A stretch of DNA of 64,000 nt, from positions 1 to 64,000 of the forward strand of contig JAHBTB010000012.1 in assembly GCA_019638795.1 (NCBI GenBank). The letters run 5' to 3'. Of the stretch, positions 1-8,530 are shown piece after piece (the first letter of the stretch is position 1; the number at the start of each line of letters is the position of its first letter). Source of the stretch: Fimbriimonadaceae bacterium (lineage in GTDB: Bacteria > Armatimonadota > Fimbriimonadia > Fimbriimonadales > Fimbriimonadaceae). The position numbers were made by a program, and so were the translations under genes. The notes under the pieces are model-generated. The model saw only the letters and a program-made list of their open reading frames with translations, ran no database searches and was not told the DNA's origin.

Positions 1-420
1 GTCGTCAAACAGGCCCTTCAGGTCATCCTCGCTGGCGGTCCCGACCGCGGACGCCTCGATGTTATGGAACACCCGTTCTAACGTCTCGTTGAGGTTTTCG
101 TCGTCCTTGGCCCGCTTCCGGACATTTGAGAACAGTTCCGACGGCAGGATGTAGAAGCCCTTTTCCCTGACGGTCTCCCGGCGGGCCCCCTCGGCCTGAT
201 CGTCGCTGAGGGCGGCGTAGTCGAAGGGCTGTCCCGTGGCCTTGCGCTCCTGGGTGTCGATGTAGGCGGTCAGGTTTTCGGAGACGAACCGGTAGAAGAG
301 CATGCCGAGCACATAGGCTTTGAAGTCCCAGCCGTCGACCGCGCCGCGGAGGTCGTTGGCGATCCGCCAGATGGTCTTGTGGAGCTCGGCGCGTTGGGCC
401 TCGCTGGTGCTTGGGGGCAT
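1..420 (-). CDS. hsdM: Type I restriction-modification DNA methyltransferase subunit M, N-terminal part (runs off the left edge)
   Basis: Reading the minus strand from the ATG at 420 gives 140 open codons to the window edge. The protein opens with a helical N-domain typical of HsdM, including LHKTIWRIANDLRGAVDGW and KAYVLGMLFYRFVSENL. HsdM is the adenine methyltransferase subunit that acts with a specificity subunit and a restriction subunit. The SAM-binding and NPPY motifs would lie further left, outside the window, as would hsdS and hsdR. A 256 bp gap separates it from the next gene, which is on the same strand. The family call is firm; whether the system is complete cannot be seen. Confidence 0.9.
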   Translation of the reverse strand, partial: MPPSTSEAQRAELHKTIWRIANDLRGAVDGWDFKAYVLGMLFYRFVSENLTAYIDTQERKATGQPFDYAALSDDQAEGARRETVREKGFYILPSELFSNVRKRAKDDENLNETLERVFHNIEASAVGTASEDDLKGLFDD

Positions 421-540
421 CAGGCGACCCCTTTCCCGAAAGCTCGTCGTTTCATCCCGGTTCCCGCGGGGGCGGCGGCGCCCCCGGCAAGGATTCTGGC
501 AGACGAGGGGCGCGGTTCGTGCGCGGGGGGGTTGGGGGGG

Positions 541-587
541 ATAGGACGGATAGGACGGATAGGACGAGATAGGACGGATAGGGAGAG
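541..587. repeat. Short tandem repeat, 9-10 bp unit ATAGGACGG
   Basis: About five units: ATAGGACGG twice, then ATAGGACGAG, ATAGGACGG and a decayed ATAGGGAGA. It lies in the 421-675 gap, upstream of hsdM. A simple tandem repeat of this kind can vary in length between strains; no protein-coding role is seen. Confidence 0.8.
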
Positions 588-600
588 GGGAGGGAGAGCA

Positions 601-675
601 CCAGGGGCGGGAGAGCCCGGGGCGGGATGCCCCGGAAGGGGAGAGCCCCAGGGGCGGGAGGGCCCCCGGGGAGGG
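601..675. repeat. G/C-rich imperfect repeat block with hairpin potential
   Basis: The 13-mer CCAGGGGCGGGAG occurs at 601-613 and again at 648-660, 47 bp apart. The blocks contain short self-complementary C/G runs. The block sits just after the stop of the minus-strand gene ending at 676 and may help terminate it, but there is no T-run, so a classical intrinsic terminator is not claimed. Confidence 0.5.
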
Positions 676-1383
676 TCAGGCGGCCTTTTTCGGTGCTTTG
701 CCGAGGCCGGGTTGGACGGCGAGGGCGACGGTGACGACGACGGGCAGGGTCTGGAGGGGCGAGGCTTGTCCGGTGGCGGTCTTGACGAAGCGGTAGGCGG
801 CGGCGTAGTGGCCGGGGGGGACGGTGACGTTTTTGAGGCCGGTGTTGGTGAAGACGTGGAAGGCCTTGGTGCGGTAGCCCTTGGCGTTGGGGGTGCGGTT
901 GGGCGATTTGAGGGATTGGAGGAGGAGTTCGGTGGTCACGCCGGCGGCGTTGGGGCCGCTGGAGGCGAAGGTGACGGTGACGGCGGCGGAGCTGGTGGCG
1001 GTGACGGTGACGCTGTCGCCGAGGAAGGCCCCGGCGGGGGGGTCGAGGGGGACGGTGCCGTTGGGGCTGACCTGGAGGAACTTGGCGGCGAGGGCCATGA
1101 AGGCGGTGTTGGCGGTGGGGTGGTAGACGCGGCCGTCGACGGGGTTGGTCTTGACGACGGTCTGGGCGTAGGCCTGCCACTCGTCGACCTGGGCGGGGGT
1201 GAGGTTCCGGTAGTTTTGGGCGGCCTTGGCGAGGGCGTAGCGGACGGACTGTTGGGGGGCGGTGCGGGGGTTTTTGCCGCTGACGCGGGGTTTGACGACG
1301 AGGCCGCTGCGGCCCTTGGTGACGACGACGGAGCCGGCTTTGCCGCGCATGTCTTCGAACGCGATGGAGAGCGAGGTCTTCAT
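676..1383 (-). CDS. Conserved hypothetical protein (235 aa)
   Basis: Not assigned a function. Residues 10-70 contain a compact motif set: GKAGSVVVTKGRSG, then NPRTAPQQSVRYALAKAA, then LTPAQVDEWQAYA. I recall this arrangement from small proteins of Planctomycetes, Verrucomicrobia and Armatimonadota that are often annotated as hypothetical or phage-associated. The middle (about 105-150) is Thr/Val/Ala-rich and looks like a beta-sandwich. The C-terminus ends in a basic tail (GKAPKKAA). There is no signal peptide. A truncated copy of the first ~18 codons plus upstream DNA occurs at 5941-6047. Codon use is C-ending like most of the window. Confidence 0.6.
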   Translation of the reverse strand: MKTSLSIAFEDMRGKAGSVVVTKGRSGLVVKPRVSGKNPRTAPQQSVRYALAKAAQNYRNLTPAQVDEWQAYAQTVVKTNPVDGRVYHPTANTAFMALAAKFLQVSPNGTVPLDPPAGAFLGDSVTVTATSSAAVTVTFASSGPNAAGVTTELLLQSLKSPNRTPNAKGYRTKAFHVFTNTGLKNVTVPPGHYAAAYRFVKTATGQASPLQTLPVVVTVALAVQPGLGKAPKKAA

Positions 1384-1432
1384 ACCCCTAGTTTCGGGCC
1401 GTCGCGGGGGTTCCGCAGGGGGGTGTGAGCGA
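1331..1432. repeat. Direct repeat copy A (5' end and upstream region of the hypothetical gene)
   Basis: Aligns with 5941-6047 at roughly 80-85% identity. The first 27 bases are identical, as is a 12-base block spanning the start codon. The two copies are in the same orientation and bracket the DUF1501/PSCyt operon. Confidence 0.8.
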
Positions 1433-1460
1433 GGGGTGGGCGAACGGCTGGCCCGGGCTC

Positions 1461-2867
1461 TTAGGCGAGGATGCCTTTGACGACCTCGCCATGGACGTCC
1501 GTCAGACGGTAATTGCGGCCGTTGTGGAAATACGTCAGCTTGGTGTGGTCGACGCCGAGAAGATAGAGCATCGTGGCGTGGAGGTCGTGCACGTGGACCT
1601 TGTCTTGGACGGCGAAGAAGCCGTAGTCATCGGTGGCGCCGTGCTTGTGCCCGGCCTTGACGCCGCCACCGGCGAGGATTGTCGTGAAGCCGTGGGGGTT
1701 GTGGTCGCGCCCGTCGTCGCCCTGGGCGACGGGGGTCCGGCCGAACTCACCGCTGATCATGACGAGCGTGTCCTGCAGCATTCCGCGGGCCTTGAGGTCG
1801 GTGATGAGCCCGGCGATGGGTTTGTCGACCTCCATGGCGTTGCTGGCGTGGTCACGTCGGAGGTCGGTGTGCTGGTCCCACTTGTAGGAGTGGGTGACTT
1901 GGACGAACCGCACGCCTTTCTCGGAGAACCGGCGGGCGAGGAGGCACTGGTGGCCGAAGTTCTTGGTCTTGGGTTCGTCGATGCCGTAGAGCCTCTTGGT
2001 CTCTTCGCTCTCGCCGGTGATCTCTTGGAGTTCGGGGGCGGCCATCTGCATGCGGAAGGCGAGTTCGAAGGAAGTGAGGCGCCCTTCGAGGGCCGGGTCA
2101 GGCCCGAGGTGGCGGAGTTGTTCCTGGCTGAGTTTCTGGAGGAGTTCGATCTCGAGCTGCTGGGCGGCGCGGGGGGTCTCCTTGTTTTGGATGAAAGGGA
2201 TTTTGGCGTTGCCGGCGGGGATGCTGGCGTTGCCGACGGGGGTGCCCTGGGTGTAGGCGGGGAGGAAGGCGGAGCTCCAGTTGTTGACGCCGCCGTGGCT
2301 GAGGGTCGGGCAGATGGTGACGAACCCGGGCATGTCCTGGTTTTCGGTGCCGAGGCCGTAGGTGACCCATGACCCCATGGAGGGCCGGACAAAGGTGTCG
2401 CTGCCGGTGTGGAGTTCGAGGAGGGCTCCGCCGTGGCGGGAGTTGGAGGCGTGCATCGAGTTGATGAAGCACAGGTCGTCGACGCAGGCGCCGACGTGGG
2501 GGAAGAGGTCGCTGACCTGGATGCCGCTCTGGCCGTAGTGCTTGAACTCCCAGGGGCTGCGGAGGAGGTTGCCGGTGGGGCTACTGACGATGCGGGGCAT
2601 TTCGCCGGTGAAAGGTTTGCCGTGGTCGCGGGTGAGCAGGGGTTTTGGGTCGAAGGTGTCGACCTGGCTGGGGCCGCCGTGAAGGAAGACGAAGATGACG
2701 CGTTTGGCCCGGGCGGGGAACATGGGGGCCTTGGGGGCGAGGGGGTTGGTGGGGTCGGTCACGGCGAGGCCGCGTTCGGCCATCAGGCTGAGAAAGGCGA
2801 GGTTGCCGAAGCCCATGGCGCTGGCGCGAAGCAGGTCGCGGCGGGAGAGGAAGGAGCTATTCGACAT
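1461..2867 (-). CDS. DUF1501 family protein, Tat-exported
   Basis: A 468-residue protein of the DUF1501 family (alkaline-phosphatase-like fold, abundant in Planctomycetes). The N-terminus SRRDLLRASAMGFG is a twin-arginine signal, so it is exported folded. Family landmarks follow: FVFLHGGPSQVDTFDPKP near the mature N-terminus, SMHASNSRHGGALLELHTG in the middle, and SGEFGRTP with DGRDHNPHG near the C-terminus, where putative metal-binding His/Asp residues lie. The ATG at 2867 is chosen because it gives a standard-length Tat leader; the ATG at 2879 and a TTG at 2888 are alternatives. The start overlaps the end of the upstream cytochrome gene, so the two are co-translated. The exact enzymatic activity of DUF1501 is unknown. 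Confidence 0.88.
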   Translation of the reverse strand: MSNSSFLSRRDLLRASAMGFGNLAFLSLMAERGLAVTDPTNPLAPKAPMFPARAKRVIFVFLHGGPSQVDTFDPKPLLTRDHGKPFTGEMPRIVSSPTGNLLRSPWEFKHYGQSGIQVSDLFPHVGACVDDLCFINSMHASNSRHGGALLELHTGSDTFVRPSMGSWVTYGLGTENQDMPGFVTICPTLSHGGVNNWSSAFLPAYTQGTPVGNASIPAGNAKIPFIQNKETPRAAQQLEIELLQKLSQEQLRHLGPDPALEGRLTSFELAFRMQMAAPELQEITGESEETKRLYGIDEPKTKNFGHQCLLARRFSEKGVRFVQVTHSYKWDQHTDLRRDHASNAMEVDKPIAGLITDLKARGMLQDTLVMISGEFGRTPVAQGDDGRDHNPHGFTTILAGGGVKAGHKHGATDDYGFFAVQDKVHVHDLHATMLYLLGVDHTKLTYFHNGRNYRLTDVHGEVVKGILA

Positions 2868-5820
2868 AGATGAACTCATTGGCGGCAAGGAGGGCTTTGC
2901 AGAGACTCTGCCAAGCGCTGTGCCGGGGGTCGGGGGCCAGGGTGTAGGCGGCCTGGAACCGGGCGAGGTAGAGCTGGGCGTTGGAGACTTCCCAGTCGGT
3001 GGCGGGGCGTCCGTAACAGGTCAGGTAGAGGGAGCGGACGCGCTGGGCGTCGGTGGCGTCCTTTTCCGAAAGGGCGTGGGACGCGAGGGACTGGGCGGCT
3101 TTTGTGACGATGGGGCCGTTGAGCATGAAGAGGGCCTGGGGGGCGATCGTCGTGCTGGGGCGGTCGCCGTTCATGACGGTGGGGTCGCCAAAGTCGAAGG
3201 CCTGGTAGACGTCGTAGACGGCGGCCCTGACGACGGGCAGGTAGATGGCCCGGCGGGGGCTGTCGTATTTGATGGAGTCCGCGCTGTTGGTGTCGGTCAC
3301 GTAGGAGCGGGGTTTCAGGTTGAGCATCGTGCCGCCCATCGTGCGGTCGAGCAGGCCGGAGACGGCCATGATGCTGTCGCGGATCTCCTCCGCTTCGAGG
3401 CGTCGGCGGGGGAACCGCCAGAGGAGGCGGTTGTCGCCGTCGGCCTTGGCGGCAGGCTCGCTGTACCCGCCGGACATCTGGTAGGTCGCGCTCAACATCA
3501 TCCGGCGCTGCAGCTTCTTGAGGCTCCAGTGGTCGTCATCGACGAACGTCGTGGCGAGCCAGTCGAGCAACGCGGGGTTGCTCGGTTGTTCGCCCAGCAT
3601 GCCGAAATTGTCGACGGAGCCGACGATGCCGCGGCCGAACCGCCAGCGCCAGACGCGGTTGACGAAGACGCGGGCGGTCAGGGCGTTCTGCGGCGAGGTG
3701 ATCCAGCGGGCCAGCTCGAGGCGGCCGCTGTGGCCGGAGGGGATGGCCGGCAGTCCGGGCCCCGAGACGCAGGTCGGGAACCGCCGGGGGGCCGGCTCAC
3801 CAAGGGTCAGATAGTTGCCGCGGACGCTGACCCTGAGGTCGGTCGGCGTCCCCTCCTCGACCGCCATCGCGAGGGGGAGGTCGGGCTTTTCCTTGGCGAG
3901 GGCGGCCATCTCGTCACCCAGCCGCTTCAGCCGGTCGGCGACCGGTTTGGGGAGCAACCGGTCGGGGTTCTCGGGGAGTCCGATGCTCACGGGGGCCTTG
4001 GCCTTGACCTGGTCGGCCACGGCGCGCAGGACATCGGGAAGGAGCTGGTGCCGGGCGGCGACCGCCCCAAGGCTCTCGGTCGGGGCGGCGCCGGGGCGCG
4101 GGACGAGCAAGAACTTGTCGATGTGGGGGAAGTAGGAGTCCCTTTCGAACTGGACGGTGTTGCTCCCGGCCCGGAGGACGACGACACCTTCGGCCGACCA
4201 CCGTTGCTGGGCGGGATAGAACCCACCGGTGACCTGGCCGGCGGCGCTGGACAAGGCGAGTCCGCCGTTCACGAGGACCCGCACCGGCCGGGGGTCGCCG
4301 GAGGCGTAGCGGACGTCGAGCTGGTAGGGGCCTGCCGTCGGTACGGTGACGGAGTACTCCGCTTGGTTCGGAAAGGTGCCGACGTTGTAGACGACGCCGA
4401 CGCCCTTGCCGTAGCCGGTCGTGTCCTTGCCGACGTTGCCGCGGACAAAGTCCTCCGCCTCGCTGACGACAGCGTCCTTCGGGGCCGCGCCGTCCGGTGT
4501 GGCGACCACGGGGTGAAGGACGGGCCGGGCCGCGTCGGCGGCCAGCAGTTCTCGGGCGGCGGCCTCGTAGGCCGCGGTCTTGGGCTTCAGTTCAGCGAGG
4601 AGCTTGTCGCCGGCTTCCTTCCGGAGGTCGTCGGCCTCTTTCTTCTTGGCGACCAGGGCCTTCTGGACCGCGGCCAACTTGGCCTTCTGTCCGGGCGTGC
4701 CCATGGGCCGCTCGTTCCACTCGGCGACGACCTTAAAGTTCTCCATCGTCTTGGTCGACTTGAAGATGCCGGCCATGGCGTAGTAGTCCTTCGTCGGGAC
4801 CGGGTCGAACTTGTGGTCGTGGCACCGGGCGCAACCGACGGTCAGACCAAGGAAAGCCTTGCTGACCACGTCGACCTGCTCGTCGATGATGTCCATCTCC
4901 TGCTTGACGGGGTCGTCTTCGGCCAGCGTCTTGCCGCCGAGGGCGAGGAACCCGGTGGCGACCATGCCGTCGTCGCCGGCCCCGGGCAAGATGTCGCCGG
5001 CGAGCTGCTCCTGGATAAACCGGTCGACCGGCATGTCGGCGTTGAACGCCCCGACCACCCAGTCGCGGTAGCGCCAGGCGTTGGGAAAGACAAGGTTCTC
5101 ATCAAGGCCGTTCGAGTCGGCGTACCGCGCCACGTCCAGCCAATGCCGACCCCACCGCTCACCATAGGCGGGCGAGGCGAGCAGGCGGTCGACGACCTTT
5201 TCGAAGGCACCGGGGCCCTTGTCATTGACGAAGTCTTCGACCTCTCGGGCGGTCGGCGGCAGCCCGGTGAGGTCGAACGTCGCCCGCCTGACCAGGGTGC
5301 GCCGGTCGGCCGGCGGTGCGGGCCGCAAGCCTTCTGCTTCGAGCCCGGCCAAGACAAAGAGGTCGAGCGGACCCTTGGCCCAAGCCTTGTCCTTGACTTC
5401 TGGAAGCGGCGGGCGCCGCGGCGCGACGAAGGCCCACCACTTGCCCTTTGGCTTGGCCGGCGCAGCCGCCGGCCACGGCGCACCGGCCTTGGCCCAGGCG
5501 GTCAGGGCGGCGACTTGGTCGGCGGGAAGCTTCCCCGAGGGCGGCATCTTCAGGTCGGTCTCGTAGGAGACCGCCTCGGCGAGCAACTTGGCCTGCACCG
5601 CCGTGATCGGTCTGTCCAGACGCAGGTCGCCGGACTGGAGTCGGGGTCCGTGGCAACCCACGCAGGTCGTCTCAAAGACCGGCCGCACCTTGGACTCGAA
5701 CAGGGCCACCTGTCCGGGTGACGCCGTTTGCGTCTGGCCCTGGACCGGCGCGGCCTGCGCGCCGAAGACAACCAGGCCCAATCCGACGGTGAACAGGGCC
5801 GCGGTGACACGGGCTTTCAC
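2857..5820 (-). CDS. Planctomycete-type cytochrome with DUF1549 and DUF1553 (PSCyt1-PSCyt2-PSD1)
   Basis: Secreted 987-residue multidomain protein. A signal peptide (about residues 2-22, ending AQA) precedes a PSCyt1-type heme motif CVGCH (about 53-57) and a KMPP methionine loop. A DUF1549 domain with a second CARCHDH motif follows. The middle (about 440-580) is a CBM-like beta-sandwich containing SEAEDF and FERDSYFP. The C-terminus is DUF1553 (RVFVNRVWRWRFGRGIV). The GTG at 5820 is preferred over upstream codons: it has GGAGG six bases upstream and begins the signal peptide. Such proteins pair with DUF1501 genes, as here (stop overlaps the next start), and are thought to act in polysaccharide or redox processes in the periplasm; substrate unknown. 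Confidence 0.88.
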   Translation of the reverse strand: MKARVTAALFTVGLGLVVFGAQAAPVQGQTQTASPGQVALFESKVRPVFETTCVGCHGPRLQSGDLRLDRPITAVQAKLLAEAVSYETDLKMPPSGKLPADQVAALTAWAKAGAPWPAAAPAKPKGKWWAFVAPRRPPLPEVKDKAWAKGPLDLFVLAGLEAEGLRPAPPADRRTLVRRATFDLTGLPPTAREVEDFVNDKGPGAFEKVVDRLLASPAYGERWGRHWLDVARYADSNGLDENLVFPNAWRYRDWVVGAFNADMPVDRFIQEQLAGDILPGAGDDGMVATGFLALGGKTLAEDDPVKQEMDIIDEQVDVVSKAFLGLTVGCARCHDHKFDPVPTKDYYAMAGIFKSTKTMENFKVVAEWNERPMGTPGQKAKLAAVQKALVAKKKEADDLRKEAGDKLLAELKPKTAAYEAAARELLAADAARPVLHPVVATPDGAAPKDAVVSEAEDFVRGNVGKDTTGYGKGVGVVYNVGTFPNQAEYSVTVPTAGPYQLDVRYASGDPRPVRVLVNGGLALSSAAGQVTGGFYPAQQRWSAEGVVVLRAGSNTVQFERDSYFPHIDKFLLVPRPGAAPTESLGAVAARHQLLPDVLRAVADQVKAKAPVSIGLPENPDRLLPKPVADRLKRLGDEMAALAKEKPDLPLAMAVEEGTPTDLRVSVRGNYLTLGEPAPRRFPTCVSGPGLPAIPSGHSGRLELARWITSPQNALTARVFVNRVWRWRFGRGIVGSVDNFGMLGEQPSNPALLDWLATTFVDDDHWSLKKLQRRMMLSATYQMSGGYSEPAAKADGDNRLLWRFPRRRLEAEEIRDSIMAVSGLLDRTMGGTMLNLKPRSYVTDTNSADSIKYDSPRRAIYLPVVRAAVYDVYQAFDFGDPTVMNGDRPSTTIAPQALFMLNGPIVTKAAQSLASHALSEKDATDAQRVRSLYLTCYGRPATDWEVSNAQLYLARFQAAYTLAPDPRHSAWQSLCKALLAANEFIYVE

Positions 5821-5860
5821 CCCGTTCCTCCGGGTCGGCGACCAGACAGACATCCCCAAG

Positions 5861-5866
5861 AGTATA
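5861..5866 (-). promoter_or_regulatory. -10 element for the PSCyt/DUF1501 operon
   Basis: TATACT on the minus strand, preceded by TTTG. A start about 7 nt downstream gives a ~35 nt leader with a GGAGG ribosome site before GTG 5820. This is one of the few leadered starts in the window. Confidence 0.45.
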
Positions 5867-5940
5867 CAAAGGAACTCGGCTTCAAACATCCCCTGCTCAC
5901 GGGGATTGGCGACCCATCCGCCGCATGGGTGCGGCGCACG

Positions 5941-5993
5941 GAGCCGGCTTTGCCGCGCATGTCTTCGGGCGCGACGTAAATCGAGGTCTTCAT
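5941..5993 (-). pseudogene. Truncated duplicate of the hypothetical gene at 676-1383
   Basis: From the ATG at 5993 the minus strand encodes MKTSIYVAPEDMRGKAGSV, close to MKTSLSIAFEDMRGKAGSV of the intact gene. After 18 codons homology stops abruptly and an unrelated tail runs to a stop near 5817, overlapping the promoter and start of the PSCyt gene. The upstream ~50 bp are also duplicated, so this is a DNA-level duplication and not a shared motif. Confidence 0.75.
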
Positions 5994-6036
5994 GCCCCTT
6001 GTTTTGATGGGCCGCGGGGGGTCCCGCAGGGGGGGT

Positions 6037-6069
6037 GTGAGCGAAAGGTGAGCGAAAGGTAAGCGAAAG
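6037..6069. repeat. Three tandem copies of an 11 bp unit GTGAGCGAAAG
   Basis: Copies at 6037, 6048 and 6059 (the third reads GTAAGCGAAAG). The equivalent place in repeat copy A (about 1425) has only one unit, so this array expanded after the duplication. Confidence 0.75.
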
Positions 6070-6348
6070 GGTGGCATGGGTGGGCCGGGGGGCGGTTTTT
6101 GGCCGGTCGAAAGGCGGGGAAAACGGGTGGTGTCCGCGGGGGCCGGGGGAAACCTGTCAGAATGGGGGGACCATGCGCCTTCTCTGACCCTGTCGCCTCC
6201 CCACCGAGGGGGCGAGCCTGGACCGACCAGGCAGACGACCACCCGTCCCGCGCGGGGCCGTCAGGTCAGACCGTTGCTGTCCGCAGCACTTTCTCTCCCT
6301 TGGCCCGCGGGCACCCCGACGAACTGGAGAAACATCAAGGAAGGCTGT
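6070..6348 (+). other. Gene-free region upstream of hflX
   Basis: No convincing gene. It holds a hairpin around 6189-6210 (CGCCTCCCC / GGGGGCG) and G/C-rich self-complementary DNA near 6255. A CAGAAT hexamer near 6159-6164 could be a -10. If so, hflX would have a leader of about 180 nt, unlike most genes here. An AAGGAAGG ribosome site lies just before ATG 6349. Confidence 0.35.
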
Positions 6349-7614
6349 ATGGCCGCACAAATCAACAACGAGACACCGAAAGAGAGGCTTTTCCTCGTGT
6401 ATGTGAACGAGGACGAGTCGGAAGACCTGTATTGCGAGCAAGAGTTGGAGGGCCTGGTGGAGGCGGCGGGGGGCGAGGTGGCGGGCTCGACCCGGCAGCG
6501 TCTGGGCCGTCCGCACAAGGCGACGTGCGTGGGGAGCGGCAAGGTGGAGGAGGTGAAGGCCTACGCGGCGGAGACGCAGGCGGACGTCGTGGTCTTTGAC
6601 TGCGAGCTGACGGGCATCCACATCCGGAACCTGGAGGAGCGTCTGGAGCGTCGGGTGATCGACCGGACGCAGTTGATCCTGGACATCTTCGCCCGCCGGG
6701 CGCGGACTCGGGAGGGCATGTTGCAGGTTGAGCTGGCGCAGTTGAGTTATTCGCTGCCTCGGCTGATGAGCGTCTACACGAAGTTCGAGCGTCAGCGGGG
6801 CGGCATCGGCATGCGGGGCCCGGGCGAGACGAAGCTGGAGAGCGACCGCCGTCTGGTGCGTGACAAGATCGCGAAGCTGAACGTGGAGATCGACGAGGTG
6901 CAGAAGCACCGCGAGCTTCAGCGGGCGGGGCGCCGGGACCAGCCGTACGCCTCGGTGGCGATCGTCGGCTACACGAGCGCGGGCAAATCGACGTTGATGA
7001 ACCGGTTGTGCGACACCGACCTGCTGGCGGACGCGATGCCCTTTGCGACGTTGGACCCGACGACGCGGAAGGTGCAGCTGGCGGACGGGCACTCGTTCTT
7101 CCTGAGCGACACGGTCGGGTTCATCCGGAAGCTGCCGACAATGCTGGTGGCGGCGTTCCGGGCGACGTTGGAGGAGTTGTTGCACGCGGACTTGCTGTTG
7201 CATGTCGTGGACGTGAGCCACCCGGAGTGGGAGACGCAGATGGACGCGGTGACGGAGACGGTGGCGGCGTTGGGCGGGGCGGACATCCCGGTGCTGACGG
7301 TGTTCAACAAGGTGGACGCCCTGGCGGACGCGGGGGTGGCGACGGGACTGGTGGCGCAGTGGCCGGACTCGGTGGCGATCAGCGCCCTGACGGGTCTGGG
7401 TATGGCGGACCTGGCCGACGCGGTGGTGCGGATGGTGCGCGACCGGTTCGGTCTGGTGCGGGCGCTGGTGCCCTACGACCAGGCCCAGTTGGCGGAGAGC
7501 GCGTACCGGTTCGGGCGGGTGGTGCACAAGGAGTACCGTGACGACGGTATCTACCTGGAGGCCGAGGTCGTGGCGGAGATGCGGGGGAGACTGGCCCCTT
7601 ACGCGGTGACATGA
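6349..7614 (+). CDS. hflX: Ribosome-associated GTPase HflX
   Basis: 421-residue HflX of the TRAFAC GTPase superfamily, which splits or rescues stalled 70S ribosomes. The N-terminal HflX domain (about 1-180) contains the glycine-rich RGGIGMRGPGETKLE segment before the G domain. The G domain has G1 GYTSAGKST, G3 DTVGF and G4 NKVD. The ATG at 6349 is chosen for its AAGGAAGG ribosome site; longer in-frame extensions are not HflX-like. It overlaps prmC by ATGA. Codons are strikingly G-ending (GCG, GTG, TTG, ACG), unlike the C-ending habit of def, fmt and most genes to the right. Confidence 0.96.
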   Translation: MAAQINNETPKERLFLVYVNEDESEDLYCEQELEGLVEAAGGEVAGSTRQRLGRPHKATCVGSGKVEEVKAYAAETQADVVVFDCELTGIHIRNLEERLERRVIDRTQLILDIFARRARTREGMLQVELAQLSYSLPRLMSVYTKFERQRGGIGMRGPGETKLESDRRLVRDKIAKLNVEIDEVQKHRELQRAGRRDQPYASVAIVGYTSAGKSTLMNRLCDTDLLADAMPFATLDPTTRKVQLADGHSFFLSDTVGFIRKLPTMLVAAFRATLEELLHADLLLHVVDVSHPEWETQMDAVTETVAALGGADIPVLTVFNKVDALADAGVATGLVAQWPDSVAISALTGLGMADLADAVVRMVRDRFGLVRALVPYDQAQLAESAYRFGRVVHKEYRDDGIYLEAEVVAEMRGRLAPYAVT

Positions 7615-8501
7615 CGGAGGGCCGGGTCTCTCTGGGCGCTTGGCTGACGAAGGCCGAGTACCGTCTGGCCCAGGCGGGGGTGGAGAGCCCCCGTCTGGAA
7701 GCCCAGGTGCTGGCCGCTCACGCGCTGGGGGAGAGCCGGTCGTGGGTGGTCACCCACACCGAGGAGCTCGTCGACCCGTGGGTGTTCGGGTGGTCGCTGT
7801 GGCGGAGGGCGGGCCGGGAGCCGCTGGCGTACATTGTCGGCGAGCGGGAGTTCTACGGGCGTCCGTTCGCGGTGGACCGGAACACTTTGGTCCCCCGGGC
7901 GGACACGGAGGTGGTCTTGGAGGAGGCGGTCGACGTCGCCGACACCATCGCCACGGGGCAGGGCGACTTGGCGGTCGACGTGCTCGACGTCGGCACGGGT
8001 AGCGGTGTGCTGGCGGTGTCGCTGAAGCTGGAGCGGCCGTGGCTCCAGGTCACGGGTTGCGACGTGTCGGCGGGCGCCCTCACGGTGGCGTGGGTGAACG
8101 GCGAGCTACTCGGGGCCGAGGTGGCCTGGGTCGAGTCGGACATGTTCGCGAACATCGACGGGGAGTTCGACCTGATCGTCTCCAACCCGCCCTACGTCGC
8201 CACCGCGTCGGCGCTTGAGCCCGAGGTCGCGCTGCACGAGCCGGCTTCCGCCCTGTTCGCGAAGGAGGAGGGGATGGAGTTCTATCGGCGGCTTGCGAAG
8301 GAGTCGCTCGGCCATATCCGCCCGGGCGGACAGATGGTGGTCGAGCTGGGGGATTTCATGCTCGGCCCTGCCCAACTGCTCTTCGAGGACCACGGGTGGG
8401 AGGTCGTGGCCTTCCGCAAAGACCTGACGGGGATGCCGCGGGCATTGACGCTCGCTCCGCCCGCGGGGGGCCCGCTCCACAGCTCCGGGCCAGGGAACTG
8501 A
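7611..8501 (+). CDS. prmC: Peptide chain release factor N5-glutamine methyltransferase
   Basis: 296-residue SAM-dependent methyltransferase that methylates the GGQ glutamine of RF1/RF2. An N-terminal helical domain (about 1-75, with REPLAYIVGEREFYGRPF) is followed by the SAM-binding loop DVGTGSGVLAVSL and the catalytic SNPPY motif. The downstream EPEVALHEPASALF segment is typical of PrmC. It starts within the hflX stop (ATGA), so the two are translationally coupled. Normal length for the family. Confidence 0.95.
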   Translation: MTEGRVSLGAWLTKAEYRLAQAGVESPRLEAQVLAAHALGESRSWVVTHTEELVDPWVFGWSLWRRAGREPLAYIVGEREFYGRPFAVDRNTLVPRADTEVVLEEAVDVADTIATGQGDLAVDVLDVGTGSGVLAVSLKLERPWLQVTGCDVSAGALTVAWVNGELLGAEVAWVESDMFANIDGEFDLIVSNPPYVATASALEPEVALHEPASALFAKEEGMEFYRRLAKESLGHIRPGGQMVVELGDFMLGPAQLLFEDHGWEVVAFRKDLTGMPRALTLAPPAGGPLHSSGPGN

Positions 8502-8514
8502 CCTCGGCATCTGC

Positions 8515-8520
8515 CATAAT
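8515..8520 (+). promoter_or_regulatory. -10-like element before def
   Basis: CATAAT ending 10 nt before ATG 8531, with no Shine-Dalgarno. It would give a leader of only a few nucleotides for def-fmt. Confidence 0.45.
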
Positions 8521-8530
8521 TGAACCTTCC

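Noticed and set aside
676-1383. Prophage remnant
   Set aside because: The hypothetical protein recalls phage-associated families, but no phage structural, integrase or lysis gene is nearby.
2695-5721. Long plus-strand open frame opposite the PSCyt gene
   Set aside because: Antisense shadow caused by high GC: Gly/Val/Asp-rich, no motif, while the minus strand encodes a full recognisable protein.
5887-5907. Single hairpin resembling a type I-E CRISPR repeat (ATCCCC-7-GGGGAT)
   Set aside because: Only one copy, no spacers and no cas genes in the window.
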